Assembly (NCBI GenBank): GCA_031553755.1
Contig: JAVBKZ010000068.1
Location: 1-64,000 of the forward strand
DNA: 64,000 bases
Reading direction: 5' to 3'
From: JAIRVZ01 sp031553755
GTDB lineage: Bacteria; Bacteroidota; Bacteroidia; Bacteroidales; Azobacteroidaceae
Positions 18,881 through 26,354 of this stretch are shown piece after piece. The notes below the pieces were generated by a model. The model was not told the origin of the DNA, did not search any database, and saw nothing but the letters and a program-made list of their open reading frames with translations. The first letter of the stretch is position 1. Every line of letters begins with the position of its first letter. Position numbers and translations under genes: made by a program.

Positions 18881-20266
18881 ATGCTGACAGTAGAAAAGAT
18901 CGGAGGGACTTCAATGTCTCAATTCGGAGATTGCCTGAACAATATCATTAAAGGAAATCGCAATGCCAACGAAATGTATAACCGCATTTTTGTCGTTTCT
19001 GCTTATAACAATGTAACCAATTGGTTATTAGAACATAAGAAAACAGGAGAACCCGGTGTATATGCCAAATTCCTCAACGATGACGATTATGATTCGGCGC
19101 TTGATGAATTATACGGAAAGTTATTAAAAATCAATGAAGGATTTGAATCAATCGGATTGAATTTGTCCGAAGCTCAAGGCTTTATCCAATACCGCATTGA
19201 TCAGGCAAAAACATACTTGAAGTCTATGTATCAAGTTATCGCATCCGGATATGTAGAAAGAACAAATATCTACCTGGCTGCCAGAGAAATTTTAGCATCG
19301 TTGGGAGAGGCACATTCCGCATGGAACTCGTGCAACATACTGAACAACAATGGAATCAACGCGACTTTTATCGATTTATGCGGATTTAACGACAACGAAT
19401 CACTCACAATAGACGAACGTATACATAAAGCATTTAAAGATGTCGATTTTTCAAAAACTTTATGTGTAGCTACCGGCTATACAAAAGGAACAGAAGGAAT
19501 TATGCGGGCTTTCGACCGTGGATATTCGGAAGTAACATTCTGTAAAGTCGCTGTTGAAGTAAAAGCGGAAGAAGCTATTATTCACAAAGAGTTTCATCTT
19601 TCGAGCGCGGATCCTAAGTTAGTCGGTATCGACAAATCGATTCCCGTAGGAAAAACAAACTTCATCATTGCCGATCAATTGGCGGATGTAGGCATGGAAG
19701 CTATTCACCCTAAAGCGTCTAAACCTCTTGAATTGGCTGGAATTAAAATTCGCATTAAAAATACTTTTGAGCCTGAACATCCGGGAACTTTAATTTCTAA
19801 TGAATATATTTCTCCCGAACCAAAAGTAGAAATCGTTTCCGGAACCGACAATGTAATCGCCTTTGAAGTACACGATCCGATGATGGTCGGTGAAGTCGGC
19901 TACGACCTTCGCGTAATGGAAATCCTACAAAAACATAAAGTCAGTTATATCCTCAAATCTACAAATGCCAACAGTATTACAATGGTAGCATGGGATAAAC
20001 CATATGTACACGCGATGATTGAAGAACTAAAAACAGCCGTTTATCAAGTAATCGTAAAACCGGTGGCAATTGTATGTTGCATGGGAACAAACATCGCTCA
20101 CCCTGGATTCCTTTATAAGGCAGCTAAATCACTTAGTGATAACAATATAAATATCGAATGTTTCGGACAATCATTGAAACAGGTAAACATGCAATTTGTT
20201 ATTGATAGAAATAGCTATTCTAAAGCGGTTATCGCGTTGAATGATTCTCTTTGCGCTACAAAATAA
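18881..20266 (+). CDS. Aspartate kinase
   Basis: First enzyme of the lysine/threonine/methionine branch, phosphorylating L-aspartate. The 461-residue protein starts with the amino-acid-kinase motif 'KIGGTSMSQFGDC' (residues 5-17), has 'VATGYTKGTEGIMRAFDRGYSE' for substrate binding, and ends in tandem ACT regulatory domains (about 315-460), typical sites of end-product inhibition. It is monofunctional: no homoserine dehydrogenase is fused. The following gene overlaps or nearly abuts it, so it heads a four-gene co-directional set. The TATTTTTG at 18842 is a plausible promoter core. Confidence 0.94.
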   Translation: MLTVEKIGGTSMSQFGDCLNNIIKGNRNANEMYNRIFVVSAYNNVTNWLLEHKKTGEPGVYAKFLNDDDYDSALDELYGKLLKINEGFESIGLNLSEAQGFIQYRIDQAKTYLKSMYQVIASGYVERTNIYLAAREILASLGEAHSAWNSCNILNNNGINATFIDLCGFNDNESLTIDERIHKAFKDVDFSKTLCVATGYTKGTEGIMRAFDRGYSEVTFCKVAVEVKAEEAIIHKEFHLSSADPKLVGIDKSIPVGKTNFIIADQLADVGMEAIHPKASKPLELAGIKIRIKNTFEPEHPGTLISNEYISPEPKVEIVSGTDNVIAFEVHDPMMVGEVGYDLRVMEILQKHKVSYILKSTNANSITMVAWDKPYVHAMIEELKTAVYQVIVKPVAIVCCMGTNIAHPGFLYKAAKSLSDNNINIECFGQSLKQVNMQFVIDRNSYSKAVIALNDSLCATK

Positions 20267-20306
20267 AAAATCAAAAATTGAACAAAATAATTTAACAATC
20301 ATAAAG

Positions 20307-20762
20307 GTGATAAAAAAATTAAAGATAAACCTATTGGTCTGCTTGTCTGTTCTACTGTTGATATCGTGTACTAAAGAATATTATACAGAAGAATATTACA
20401 CAATAGAAGAATACAATGGCACATGGGTCTTTTCCAAAGAATATACGATAGGAGATAATAATAAATACACTTGGCATTATGATTCTCCCGGTATTTATTA
20501 TTGCGAAATACCTATCAATGAATTAACTCAACAAATATACGAAGAAGGCATTTTGGGAGTTTATTACGTCCATAAAATCAATAACAAATGGGTAGATTCT
20601 CCGTTACCTTTTGACGAATTTTATATGGAAGATAACTACCAATGGACTTACCAATATAGTTGTGAATTTTCTCCGGGATTGGTTACTATTATTTTCAAAG
20701 ATAGCAGTTTCTTCGAAGATAATCCTCCCACTTGTACTTTTGTAGTTAAAATGATGAGATAA
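20307..20762 (+). CDS. Small uncharacterised lipoprotein
   Basis: The chosen start is a GTG, because it directly precedes a lipoprotein signal (VIKKLKINLLVCLSVLLLISC, Cys about residue 21); a longer ATG-initiated frame would overlap the aspartokinase gene by 26 bp and spoil the signal. The mature part of about 130 residues is rich in Tyr, Glu and aromatic residues ('EYYTEEYYTIEEYNGTW'), suggesting a small beta barrel exposed to the periplasm or surface. No family recognised. Its stop is 4 bp before the MarC-like gene. Confidence 0.65.
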   Translation: MIKKLKINLLVCLSVLLLISCTKEYYTEEYYTIEEYNGTWVFSKEYTIGDNNKYTWHYDSPGIYYCEIPINELTQQIYEEGILGVYYVHKINNKWVDSPLPFDEFYMEDNYQWTYQYSCEFSPGLVTIIFKDSSFFEDNPPTCTFVVKMMR

Positions 20763-20766
20763 ATTT

Positions 20767-21348
20767 ATGTATTTCAATTTTGAAGAATTTTTAAGCGTTT
20801 TCATTGTTCTTTTCGCTATCATTGATGTGGTAGGATGCCTTCCTATTTTTCTTGATTTACAAGAAAAAAACAAACAATTTAGCCCCTGGAAAGCGATATT
20901 ATTAGCAACGACAATATTAGTCGCGTTTTTTTTCGCGGGAAATTTAATCCTAAATTTGTTTAAAGTCGATGTATCCTCATTCGCGGTAGCCGGATCTTTA
21001 GTCATTTTTGTTATTGCCGTAGAAATGACTTTTGGCATAGAAATATCCAAACTTGAAGGGCCTGATGGAAATTCAACGTTGTTTCCCATAGCGTTTCCTT
21101 TAATCGCCGGCCCCGGAGCATTTACGACTCTACTTTCTCTTAAAGCCGAATATAACCAAGTGAATATATTGCTGGGATTGTTATTAAACATGATAATTGT
21201 TTTTTTCGTTCTCAAATATGTCGGTTATTTTAAAAAATTATTAGGTTCGGGAGGAGTATTCATTACGAGGAAATTTTTTGGACTCATCCTATTAGCAATT
21301 TCTGTCAAACTGTTCATGAGTAACATTACGCATTTGCTTAGTCCTTAA
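20767..21348 (+). CDS. MarC family integral membrane protein
   Basis: Inner-membrane protein of 193 residues with about six hydrophobic segments. 'FIVLFAIIDVVGCLPIFLDL' near the N-terminus and 'FPIAFPLIAGPGAFTTLLSL' in the middle are the two MarC/UPF0056 signatures. The family was once tied to multiple antibiotic resistance in E. coli; later work did not support that, so the substrate is unknown. It lies between the lipoprotein and the ATP-grasp-like gene, with gaps of 4 and 2 bp. Confidence 0.9.
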   Translation: MYFNFEEFLSVFIVLFAIIDVVGCLPIFLDLQEKNKQFSPWKAILLATTILVAFFFAGNLILNLFKVDVSSFAVAGSLVIFVIAVEMTFGIEISKLEGPDGNSTLFPIAFPLIAGPGAFTTLLSLKAEYNQVNILLGLLLNMIIVFFVLKYVGYFKKLLGSGGVFITRKFFGLILLAISVKLFMSNITHLLSP

Positions 21349-21350
21349 TA

Positions 21351-22553
21351 ATGACTCGCTTTCATTATTTTAATCCCGGACACGAAACGGCTATACTTAA
21401 TACTTCGCCATATTATACTCCCGCTGCAAATCAATTGAAAATGCAACGGGATTTGGCTTTTTTACCGGCTTGGTACTCCAATTCTCCTGAAGATTTTGTA
21501 TTGGTAGAAGATTTATTATCGGAAGAATTTACTGAAAATATCAAGAATTTACCTTTAGCCAAAGCCATCACAAAAGAACAATTGAATGAAAATCACGTGA
21601 TTTTATCAAATTCCGAAATTTCACTATGGGGTATCTCTCCTCAAAGCATTCATTTTTTTGAAATATTAAGTAAAACATCCGGAATAAAATTTTCCATACC
21701 TGAATGGAATACCGAATACAAAGAATTATCCGCGCGCCATACGGCAAAAACGTGTTTAGAATATCTTATAAAATCAAATCCTGAAATAAGCAAAGATATT
21801 ATCCCTGAATTTTATTCCAAAATAGAAGAAATCGAAAATTTATCTTTATCAAGTCAATACGATTTATTGTCCAAAGCGCCACATTCTTCTTCCGGAAGAG
21901 GTTTAGTTTGGTTACCCGCTGGAACATTCGCGCGTTCAGAAAAGCAAATTTTACAAGGAATAATCAAAAAACAAGGAAACGTTTCCATTGAAAAAGTCTT
22001 AAACAAACAATTAGACTTTGCTATGTTATTTTATTCCGATGGTAGTGGAAATATAAAGTTTTCAGGATTTTCCGTATTCAACACGAACAAAAAAGGAGCC
22101 TACGAAAACAACGTTTTGTCGTCTCAATCTCGTTTAAGTGACATTATTTGCAATTTGATTCCATCCGGATTAATCGAAAAAACAAAACAAGACATCATTT
22201 TATTTCTGAAAAAAACATTCGGCAATAAATATCAGGGATGTATCGGAATAGACATGATGGTATATATCCAAAATAATCAATTCAAACTTCATCCCTGTGT
22301 CGAAATAAACATGAGAAACAGCATGGGATTACTTACCCTGCGTCTACATCAAAATTTTTGTGATATAAATTCATCAGGATATTTCCGGATAGATTTCAAC
22401 AACAAAGACGGACATATACATGAAAAACACAAACAAATGCAATCCTCCTCCCCTATTATAATTGAAAAAGGAAAAATAATCTCAGGCTATTTATCTCTAT
22501 GTCCGGTTACTGAAAACAGCAAATATATCGCATATATCATTGTGAATAAATAA
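21351..22553 (+). CDS. ATP-grasp-like protein conserved in Bacteroidota
   Basis: A 400-residue cytoplasmic protein with no signal peptide. It begins with the unusual 'FHYFNPGHETAILNTSPYYTP' block. The middle has 'KAPHSSSGRGLVWL', resembling the ATP-grasp glycine-rich loop, and the end has 'HPCVEINMRNSMG', the Glu-x-Asn pair that usually binds Mg-ATP. So it probably ligates a carboxylate to an amine, but the substrate is unknown. The start overlaps nothing and sits 2 bp after marC-like; last of the aspartokinase set. Confidence 0.65.
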   Translation: MTRFHYFNPGHETAILNTSPYYTPAANQLKMQRDLAFLPAWYSNSPEDFVLVEDLLSEEFTENIKNLPLAKAITKEQLNENHVILSNSEISLWGISPQSIHFFEILSKTSGIKFSIPEWNTEYKELSARHTAKTCLEYLIKSNPEISKDIIPEFYSKIEEIENLSLSSQYDLLSKAPHSSSGRGLVWLPAGTFARSEKQILQGIIKKQGNVSIEKVLNKQLDFAMLFYSDGSGNIKFSGFSVFNTNKKGAYENNVLSSQSRLSDIICNLIPSGLIEKTKQDIILFLKKTFGNKYQGCIGIDMMVYIQNNQFKLHPCVEINMRNSMGLLTLRLHQNFCDINSSGYFRIDFNNKDGHIHEKHKQMQSSSPIIIEKGKIISGYLSLCPVTENSKYIAYIIVNK

Positions 22554-22765
22554 AATTCACAATTAAAAAACACCTTTAGACAAATTTACATCCGTATTTG
22601 TTTCTATTGAATCATACTCCATTTTAAACTCATTATTTTATTTTCTTTTTCTGAAATTTGTAAAAAATTAATTAAAATATAAGTGTTAAAATAAAGTATA
22701 TGTTAACGAATGGTAATTATTTGAATTTGTAAAAACATTTATTCTTCCGGTTTGGAATTCCGCCG

Positions 22766-22773
22766 TACATTTG
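22766..22773 (+). promoter_or_regulatory. Conserved -7 element of small-peptide copy A
   Basis: TACATTTG matches TAnnTTTG exactly and is preserved, with at least 20 flanking bases, in copy B. The -33 region reads ATTCTTCC rather than TTTG. A start near 22780 leaves an unusually long leader of about 85 nt, rich in ACACAC and TTAAAC motifs. Confidence 0.6.
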
Positions 22774-22865
22774 CATTGTAATTAAACGACACACACAGAC
22801 AAAATAAAGATACACACACATTAAGAACAAAAAATTAAACACACAACAATTAAAAATTAAACAAC

Positions 22866-23009
22866 ATGAACGCGACAATTAACAACAACAACAACGAAAA
22901 TCAAAAAAGAATCAACGGACAAATTAAAACATTTGCTTTCATGTCATTACTTATAGGATACGCGGTAGTTTCTCATTTCATGGGCAATTTGGTTACAATC
23001 CTACAATAA
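22866..23009 (+). CDS. Asn-rich single-span membrane peptide, copy A (47 aa)
   Basis: The ATG opens a 47-residue peptide: a polar head (MNATINNNNNENQKRINGQ, residues 1-19) and a hydrophobic helix (about 22-46, containing 'FMSLLIGYAVVSHFMGNLV') ending IVL/Q at the C-terminus. Only one transmembrane span is possible and there is no cleavage site, so it is probably a small inner-membrane protein with the Asn-rich end in the cytoplasm. Copy B at 52161 differs by only a few substitutions plus one extra residue, which shows the frame is real. I recognise no family. Small hydrophobic toxin, membrane-complex subunit or signalling peptide are all open. Confidence 0.75.
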   Translation: MNATINNNNNENQKRINGQIKTFAFMSLLIGYAVVSHFMGNLVTILQ

Positions 23010-23012
23010 GAA

Positions 23013-23064
23013 GATATTAATAGATATTGGTTGATATTAAGATATTCATTGTTTTTAAGATATT
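23013..23064 (+). repeat. Phased GATATT direct repeats behind the small-peptide gene
   Basis: GATATT starts at 23013, 23023, 23033, 23041 and 23059, i.e. steps of 10, 10, 8 and 18 bp, close to one or two helical turns. The array lies directly after the stop codon and is preserved, with one change, after copy B. It could be a protein-binding array or an RNA element in the 3' UTR. Confidence 0.6.
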
Positions 23065-23143
23065 TAGAGGATACTAAAATTCTCAACTTTCCACTTTCCA
23101 CTCTCCATTTACAAAGTTCATAGTTTAATAAAATAATGTGTTT

Positions 23144-23175
23144 CCCCGAAGAGTTGTTGCTTCGGGGATTTTTTT
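23144..23175 (+). terminator. Terminator of small-peptide cassette copy A
   Basis: CCCCGAAG and CTTCGGGG form an 8-bp stem around AGTTGTTG, followed by A and a run of seven T. The same hairpin, including the loop, closes copy B. Confidence 0.92.
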
Positions 23176-23233
23176 ATATAAATTAAGACATCGAATTTGC
23201 GATTTTAGGCTTTCTTGAGTAGGTATATAGCCT

Positions 23234-24913
23234 TCATTCTTGCAATAAGCCTTTTGCTTTAATTAAAGCCTCATTAATATGTCCGCATATATTTTCTTTT
23301 CCTATTTTATCCGCGAATCCTGTTTTTAGAAGCATTTCCTTAATGCTTTCGTTTACGCCTGAGAGAACTAACTGAATGCCTTCTTTGTGAGACAAGCGAT
23401 ATAAGCTTTCCAAGTTATGCAAGCCTGTTGAGTCCATAAAAGGGACTTTTCGCATGCGTATTATTCGCACCTGAGGCTTTTCACTTCCTATTTGTTTCAT
23501 GCTTTCATCGAATTTGTTGGCAATTCCGAAGAAAAACGGACCGTCTATCTCGTATACTTCTACTCCTTTGGGTAATATTAATTTGTCGTTGTCCGCTGTT
23601 TTTTCGATATCCGATGATAAATTTAATTCATCTTTTATAACAGAGATATTTGTCGATTCGGTAATTCGTCTCATAAACAGGAGCATTGCTATTAATAATC
23701 CGATTTCAATAGCGATAGTTAAGTCAAAAATTACAGTCAGGAAAAATGTTACTAAAAGTACAATTACATCCGATTTCGGATTTTTCAATATAGAGCGGAA
23801 AGTGCGCCATTCACTCATGTTGTATGAAACAATAATCAGCACTCCGGCTAAACAGGCCATCGGAATATGTTTGGTAAGCGGACCTAAAAATAATAAAATG
23901 AGCAATAACACAACGGCGTGGATGATTCCGGCGATAGGCGTGCGTCCTCCATTGTTGATGTTGGTCATTGTTCTCGCGATTGCTCCGGTTGCAGGAATTC
24001 CGCCAAACATTGGAGTGATTATATTTGCTGCCCCTTGCGCTATTAATTCGGTATTTGAATCGTGTTTATCTCCCGTAACACCATCGGCCACAGTCGCGGA
24101 TAATAATGATTCAATCGCGCCCAGCAACGCGATTGTAAACGCGGCGGGAAACAATAAGTTGATCGTTTCCATATTGATAGGAATTGTTGTTGGCTCAGGT
24201 AGTGAAGCGTTTATCTGGAAACGGTCTCCAATAGTTTCAATATTGGTTATTCCAAAATGATTCCTCAAAAAATAAACAATAACGGTCATAACTACGATCG
24301 CAATCAATGAACCGGGTATTTTTTTGATGAATTTTGGAGAATAAATAATGATTAACAGACTTGAAATTCCTACGACAAACGACCATATATTAATCGTTGT
24401 TGCAGCCTTGCCATAGGCGATCCATTTTGAAATAAAATCAGCGGGAACACTTGCCATTGTCAGCCCAAACAAATCTTTCATTTGAGTTGTGAAAATAGTG
24501 AGCGCGATTCCGCTTGTAAATCCGACAATGATAGGGTAGGGCATGAATTTGATAATAGTTCCAAGTTTCAATACTCCCATTAAAACCAACATAACGCCGG
24601 CGATAACAGTCGCGATAGCTAATCCTTCGACTCCAAATTGTTGGATAATGCCGTAAACGATAACGATAAAAGCCCCGGTCGGCCCACCTATCTGGACAGA
24701 GCTTCCTCCTAAAAATGAGATAATAAATCCCGCTATAATAGCGGTAATCAATCCTTTTTCAGGGCTTACCCCGGAGGCTATACCAAAGGCAATAGCCAAT
24801 GGAAGAGCTACAATTCCAACAATAATTCCGGCCATCAGGTCGGACATGAATTTTTCCCTGGAATAATTTTTTATACAGAATAAAGTAGGCTTAAAAGTGA
24901 GATTTAATTTCAT
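23234..24913 (-). CDS. SulP-family anion transporter with STAS domain
   Basis: Inner-membrane transporter of 559 residues, probably for sulfate, bicarbonate or a dicarboxylate. It carries 10-14 hydrophobic segments with the SulP landmarks 'DLMAGIIVGIVALPLAIAFGIASG', 'GGSSVQIGGPTGAF' and 'GGIPATGAIARTMTNINNGGRTP', followed by a cytoplasmic STAS domain (about 440-559, 'VRIIRMRKVPFMDSTGLHNLES' with the usual Asp-Ser-Thr). A TACCTTTG core at 24938-24931 (minus) is a likely promoter. No sulfur-assimilation genes are adjacent, so the substrate cannot be assigned. Confidence 0.93.
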   Translation of the reverse strand: MKLNLTFKPTLFCIKNYSREKFMSDLMAGIIVGIVALPLAIAFGIASGVSPEKGLITAIIAGFIISFLGGSSVQIGGPTGAFIVIVYGIIQQFGVEGLAIATVIAGVMLVLMGVLKLGTIIKFMPYPIIVGFTSGIALTIFTTQMKDLFGLTMASVPADFISKWIAYGKAATTINIWSFVVGISSLLIIIYSPKFIKKIPGSLIAIVVMTVIVYFLRNHFGITNIETIGDRFQINASLPEPTTIPINMETINLLFPAAFTIALLGAIESLLSATVADGVTGDKHDSNTELIAQGAANIITPMFGGIPATGAIARTMTNINNGGRTPIAGIIHAVVLLLILLFLGPLTKHIPMACLAGVLIIVSYNMSEWRTFRSILKNPKSDVIVLLVTFFLTVIFDLTIAIEIGLLIAMLLFMRRITESTNISVIKDELNLSSDIEKTADNDKLILPKGVEVYEIDGPFFFGIANKFDESMKQIGSEKPQVRIIRMRKVPFMDSTGLHNLESLYRLSHKEGIQLVLSGVNESIKEMLLKTGFADKIGKENICGHINEALIKAKGLLQE

Positions 24914-24930
24914 TTCCTAAAATTTTGGCA

Positions 24931-24938
24931 CAAAGGTA
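24931..24938 (-). promoter_or_regulatory. Candidate -7 element of the SulP gene
   Basis: TACCTTTG on the minus strand, 18 bp before the start codon; no TTTG seen at the usual distance. Confidence 0.5.
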
Positions 24939-25016
24939 TAAAAAACTTATTATAGTAGGATTATAGTGCCTAAGGGTTTAATTTTAACTTTTTTAAGAAA
25001 ACTATTTGTGATTTTA

Positions 25017-25048
25017 TTTGTTATCCAAGTAGTCTTTTTGTATATTTG
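25017..25048 (+). promoter_or_regulatory. Strict Bacteroidota-type promoter of rubrerythrin
   Basis: TTTG at 25017-25020, exactly 20 bp, then TATATTTG at 25041-25048. Together with the rplU promoter this is the best match to the phylum consensus in the window. The leader is about 50 nt. Confidence 0.8.
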
Positions 25049-25101
25049 TGTATCAGAATCTTGTATTTTTTTATTATTAAATATTGACAAAGTAAGTTAT
25101 T

Positions 25102-25683
25102 ATGGAACAAAAAAGTGTGAAAGGAACGCAAACTGAGAAAAATTTGTTGAAAGCATTTGCAGGTGAATCTCAAGCAAGAAGTCGTTACACATATTTTGCA
25201 AGTGTCGCTCAAAAAGAAGGCTACGAACAAATAGCAGGTGTTTTTCTTGAAACAGCAGAACAAGAAAGAGAACATGCTAAACGTTTTTTTAAATTCCTCG
25301 AAGGAGGAATGGTTGAAATTACGGCTACTTATCCGGCCGGAATTATAGGTACTACTGCCCAAAATCTTTTAGCCGCCGCCGATGGCGAAAAAGAAGAATG
25401 GGATATCCTCTATAAAGAATTCGCTGATATCGCGAAAGAAGAAGGTTTTCCACAAATCGCAACTGCTTTTCGCATGATTGCTCGTGTAGAAGCCGAACAT
25501 GAAGCCCGTTACAGAAAATTACTGGCTAATGTACTCGAAGGAAGCGTATTCAATAAAGAAGAAGAAATCGAATGGCAATGTCGTAATTGCGGATATGTAC
25601 ATAAGGGTAAAAACGCGCCCAACGTATGTCCGGCATGCGAACATCCACAATCGTATTTCGAGCCGAAGAAAACGAATTATTAA
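25102..25683 (+). CDS. rbr: Rubrerythrin
   Basis: Cytoplasmic non-haem iron peroxidase that removes hydrogen peroxide in anaerobes. The 193-residue protein has the ferritin-like four-helix domain with the diiron ligands in 'GESQARSRY', 'EQEREHAKRFF' and 'VEAEHEARYR', and a C-terminal rubredoxin-like domain with two CxxC pairs (CRNCGY and CPACEH). Domain order and length are canonical. The strict promoter suggests strong expression and fits oxidative-stress defence in an anaerobe. The flavin reductase gene begins 26 bp downstream and might be co-transcribed. Confidence 0.96.
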   Translation: MEQKSVKGTQTEKNLLKAFAGESQARSRYTYFASVAQKEGYEQIAGVFLETAEQEREHAKRFFKFLEGGMVEITATYPAGIIGTTAQNLLAAADGEKEEWDILYKEFADIAKEEGFPQIATAFRMIARVEAEHEARYRKLLANVLEGSVFNKEEEIEWQCRNCGYVHKGKNAPNVCPACEHPQSYFEPKKTNY

Positions 25684-25709
25684 AAAAATCCTCTCCTGAG
25701 GTAATCCCA

Positions 25710-26321
25710 ATGAAACAATTAGTAATTTTATGTCATCCGGATGGTAAAAGTTTAAGTAAAATTGTTTGGTCGGAAATAGCTTTGCTTTATGAAAAATACA
25801 AGTGGGAAACGGAAGTTAGAGACTTGTATGAAATGAAATTTAATCCAGTATTGAGTATAGAAGATATTACCGCCCATAAAACGGGTAAAACATCAGGAGA
25901 TGTTTTAAAAGAACAAGAATATGTCAAAAACGCTGAAATCATAACATTTGTATATCCTATTTGGCCTACAGGAACACCTGCAATGATAAAAGGATATATA
26001 GACAGGATTTTTAGCGAAAATTTCGCGTATTCTTTTTCAAATAAAGAAAATCAAAAATTATTGAAGGGGAAAAAGGTTGTTTTAGTAAATGTATACGAAC
26101 ATCCAACTTCCGTTTATAATGCTAATTTCGACAGTAACGTCCGGAATATCCTCGAATCTTTCGGAATGGATATTATTTTACATTATAAATTAGAAAATAT
26201 AACTCCGGATTTAATTCAAACTCAATTGCAGGTTAAAATTGAAGATTTGAAAATAGAGATGAAAAAGGTCTTGTTCTTGAAAAACAATAGCAGGTTAAGT
26301 ATACCGACCATCTTCTTTTAA
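25710..26321 (+). CDS. Flavodoxin-fold NAD(P)H:quinone reductase
   Basis: The protein of 203 residues starts at MKQLVILCHPDG, because the upstream in-frame codons overlap the rubrerythrin gene in another frame and give no meaningful sequence. It is a flavodoxin-like FMN/FAD protein: 'HPDGKSLSK' holds the phosphate-binding loop, 'FVYPIWPTGTPAMIKGYIDR' the flavin contact of the MdaB/NQO family, and 'GKKVVLVNVYE' a core strand. It may reduce quinones or electrophiles as antioxidant partner of the rubrerythrin next door; that link is inference from position. Confidence 0.85.
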   Translation: MKQLVILCHPDGKSLSKIVWSEIALLYEKYKWETEVRDLYEMKFNPVLSIEDITAHKTGKTSGDVLKEQEYVKNAEIITFVYPIWPTGTPAMIKGYIDRIFSENFAYSFSNKENQKLLKGKKVVLVNVYEHPTSVYNANFDSNVRNILESFGMDIILHYKLENITPDLIQTQLQVKIEDLKIEMKKVLFLKNNSRLSIPTIFF

Positions 26322-26333
26322 AATTTATTTCCG

Positions 26334-26341
26334 TACTTTTG
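26334..26341 (+). promoter_or_regulatory. Candidate -7 element of murF
   Basis: TACTTTTG matches TAnnTTTG 14 bp before the murF ATG; the -33 region is unclear. Confidence 0.5.
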
Positions 26342-26354
26342 TTTCAAAAAAAGC

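Larger units (their letters stand above)
22647..23180 (+). repeat. Copy A of a duplicated ~500-bp small-peptide cassette
   Basis: This stretch is an inverted-orientation duplicate of 52005-52500. Upstream AT-rich sequence, -7 element, 5' leader, 47-aa ORF, GATATT array and rho-independent terminator are all recognisably the same by eye. Conservation is highest over the 5' 'GTAAAAAATTAATTAAAATATA' area, the coding region and the terminator. Confidence 0.85.

Noticed and set aside
20241..20306. ATG-initiated longer start of the small lipoprotein
   Set aside because: It would place 22 polar residues before the signal peptide and overlap the aspartokinase end; the GTG at 20307 gives a proper lipoprotein signal.
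22780..22865. A retron msr-msd RNA or tRNA gene in the small-peptide leader
   Set aside because: The ACACAC/TTAAAC-rich leader shows no stable stems and no reverse transcriptase is nearby. I found no tRNA cloverleaf anywhere in the window.
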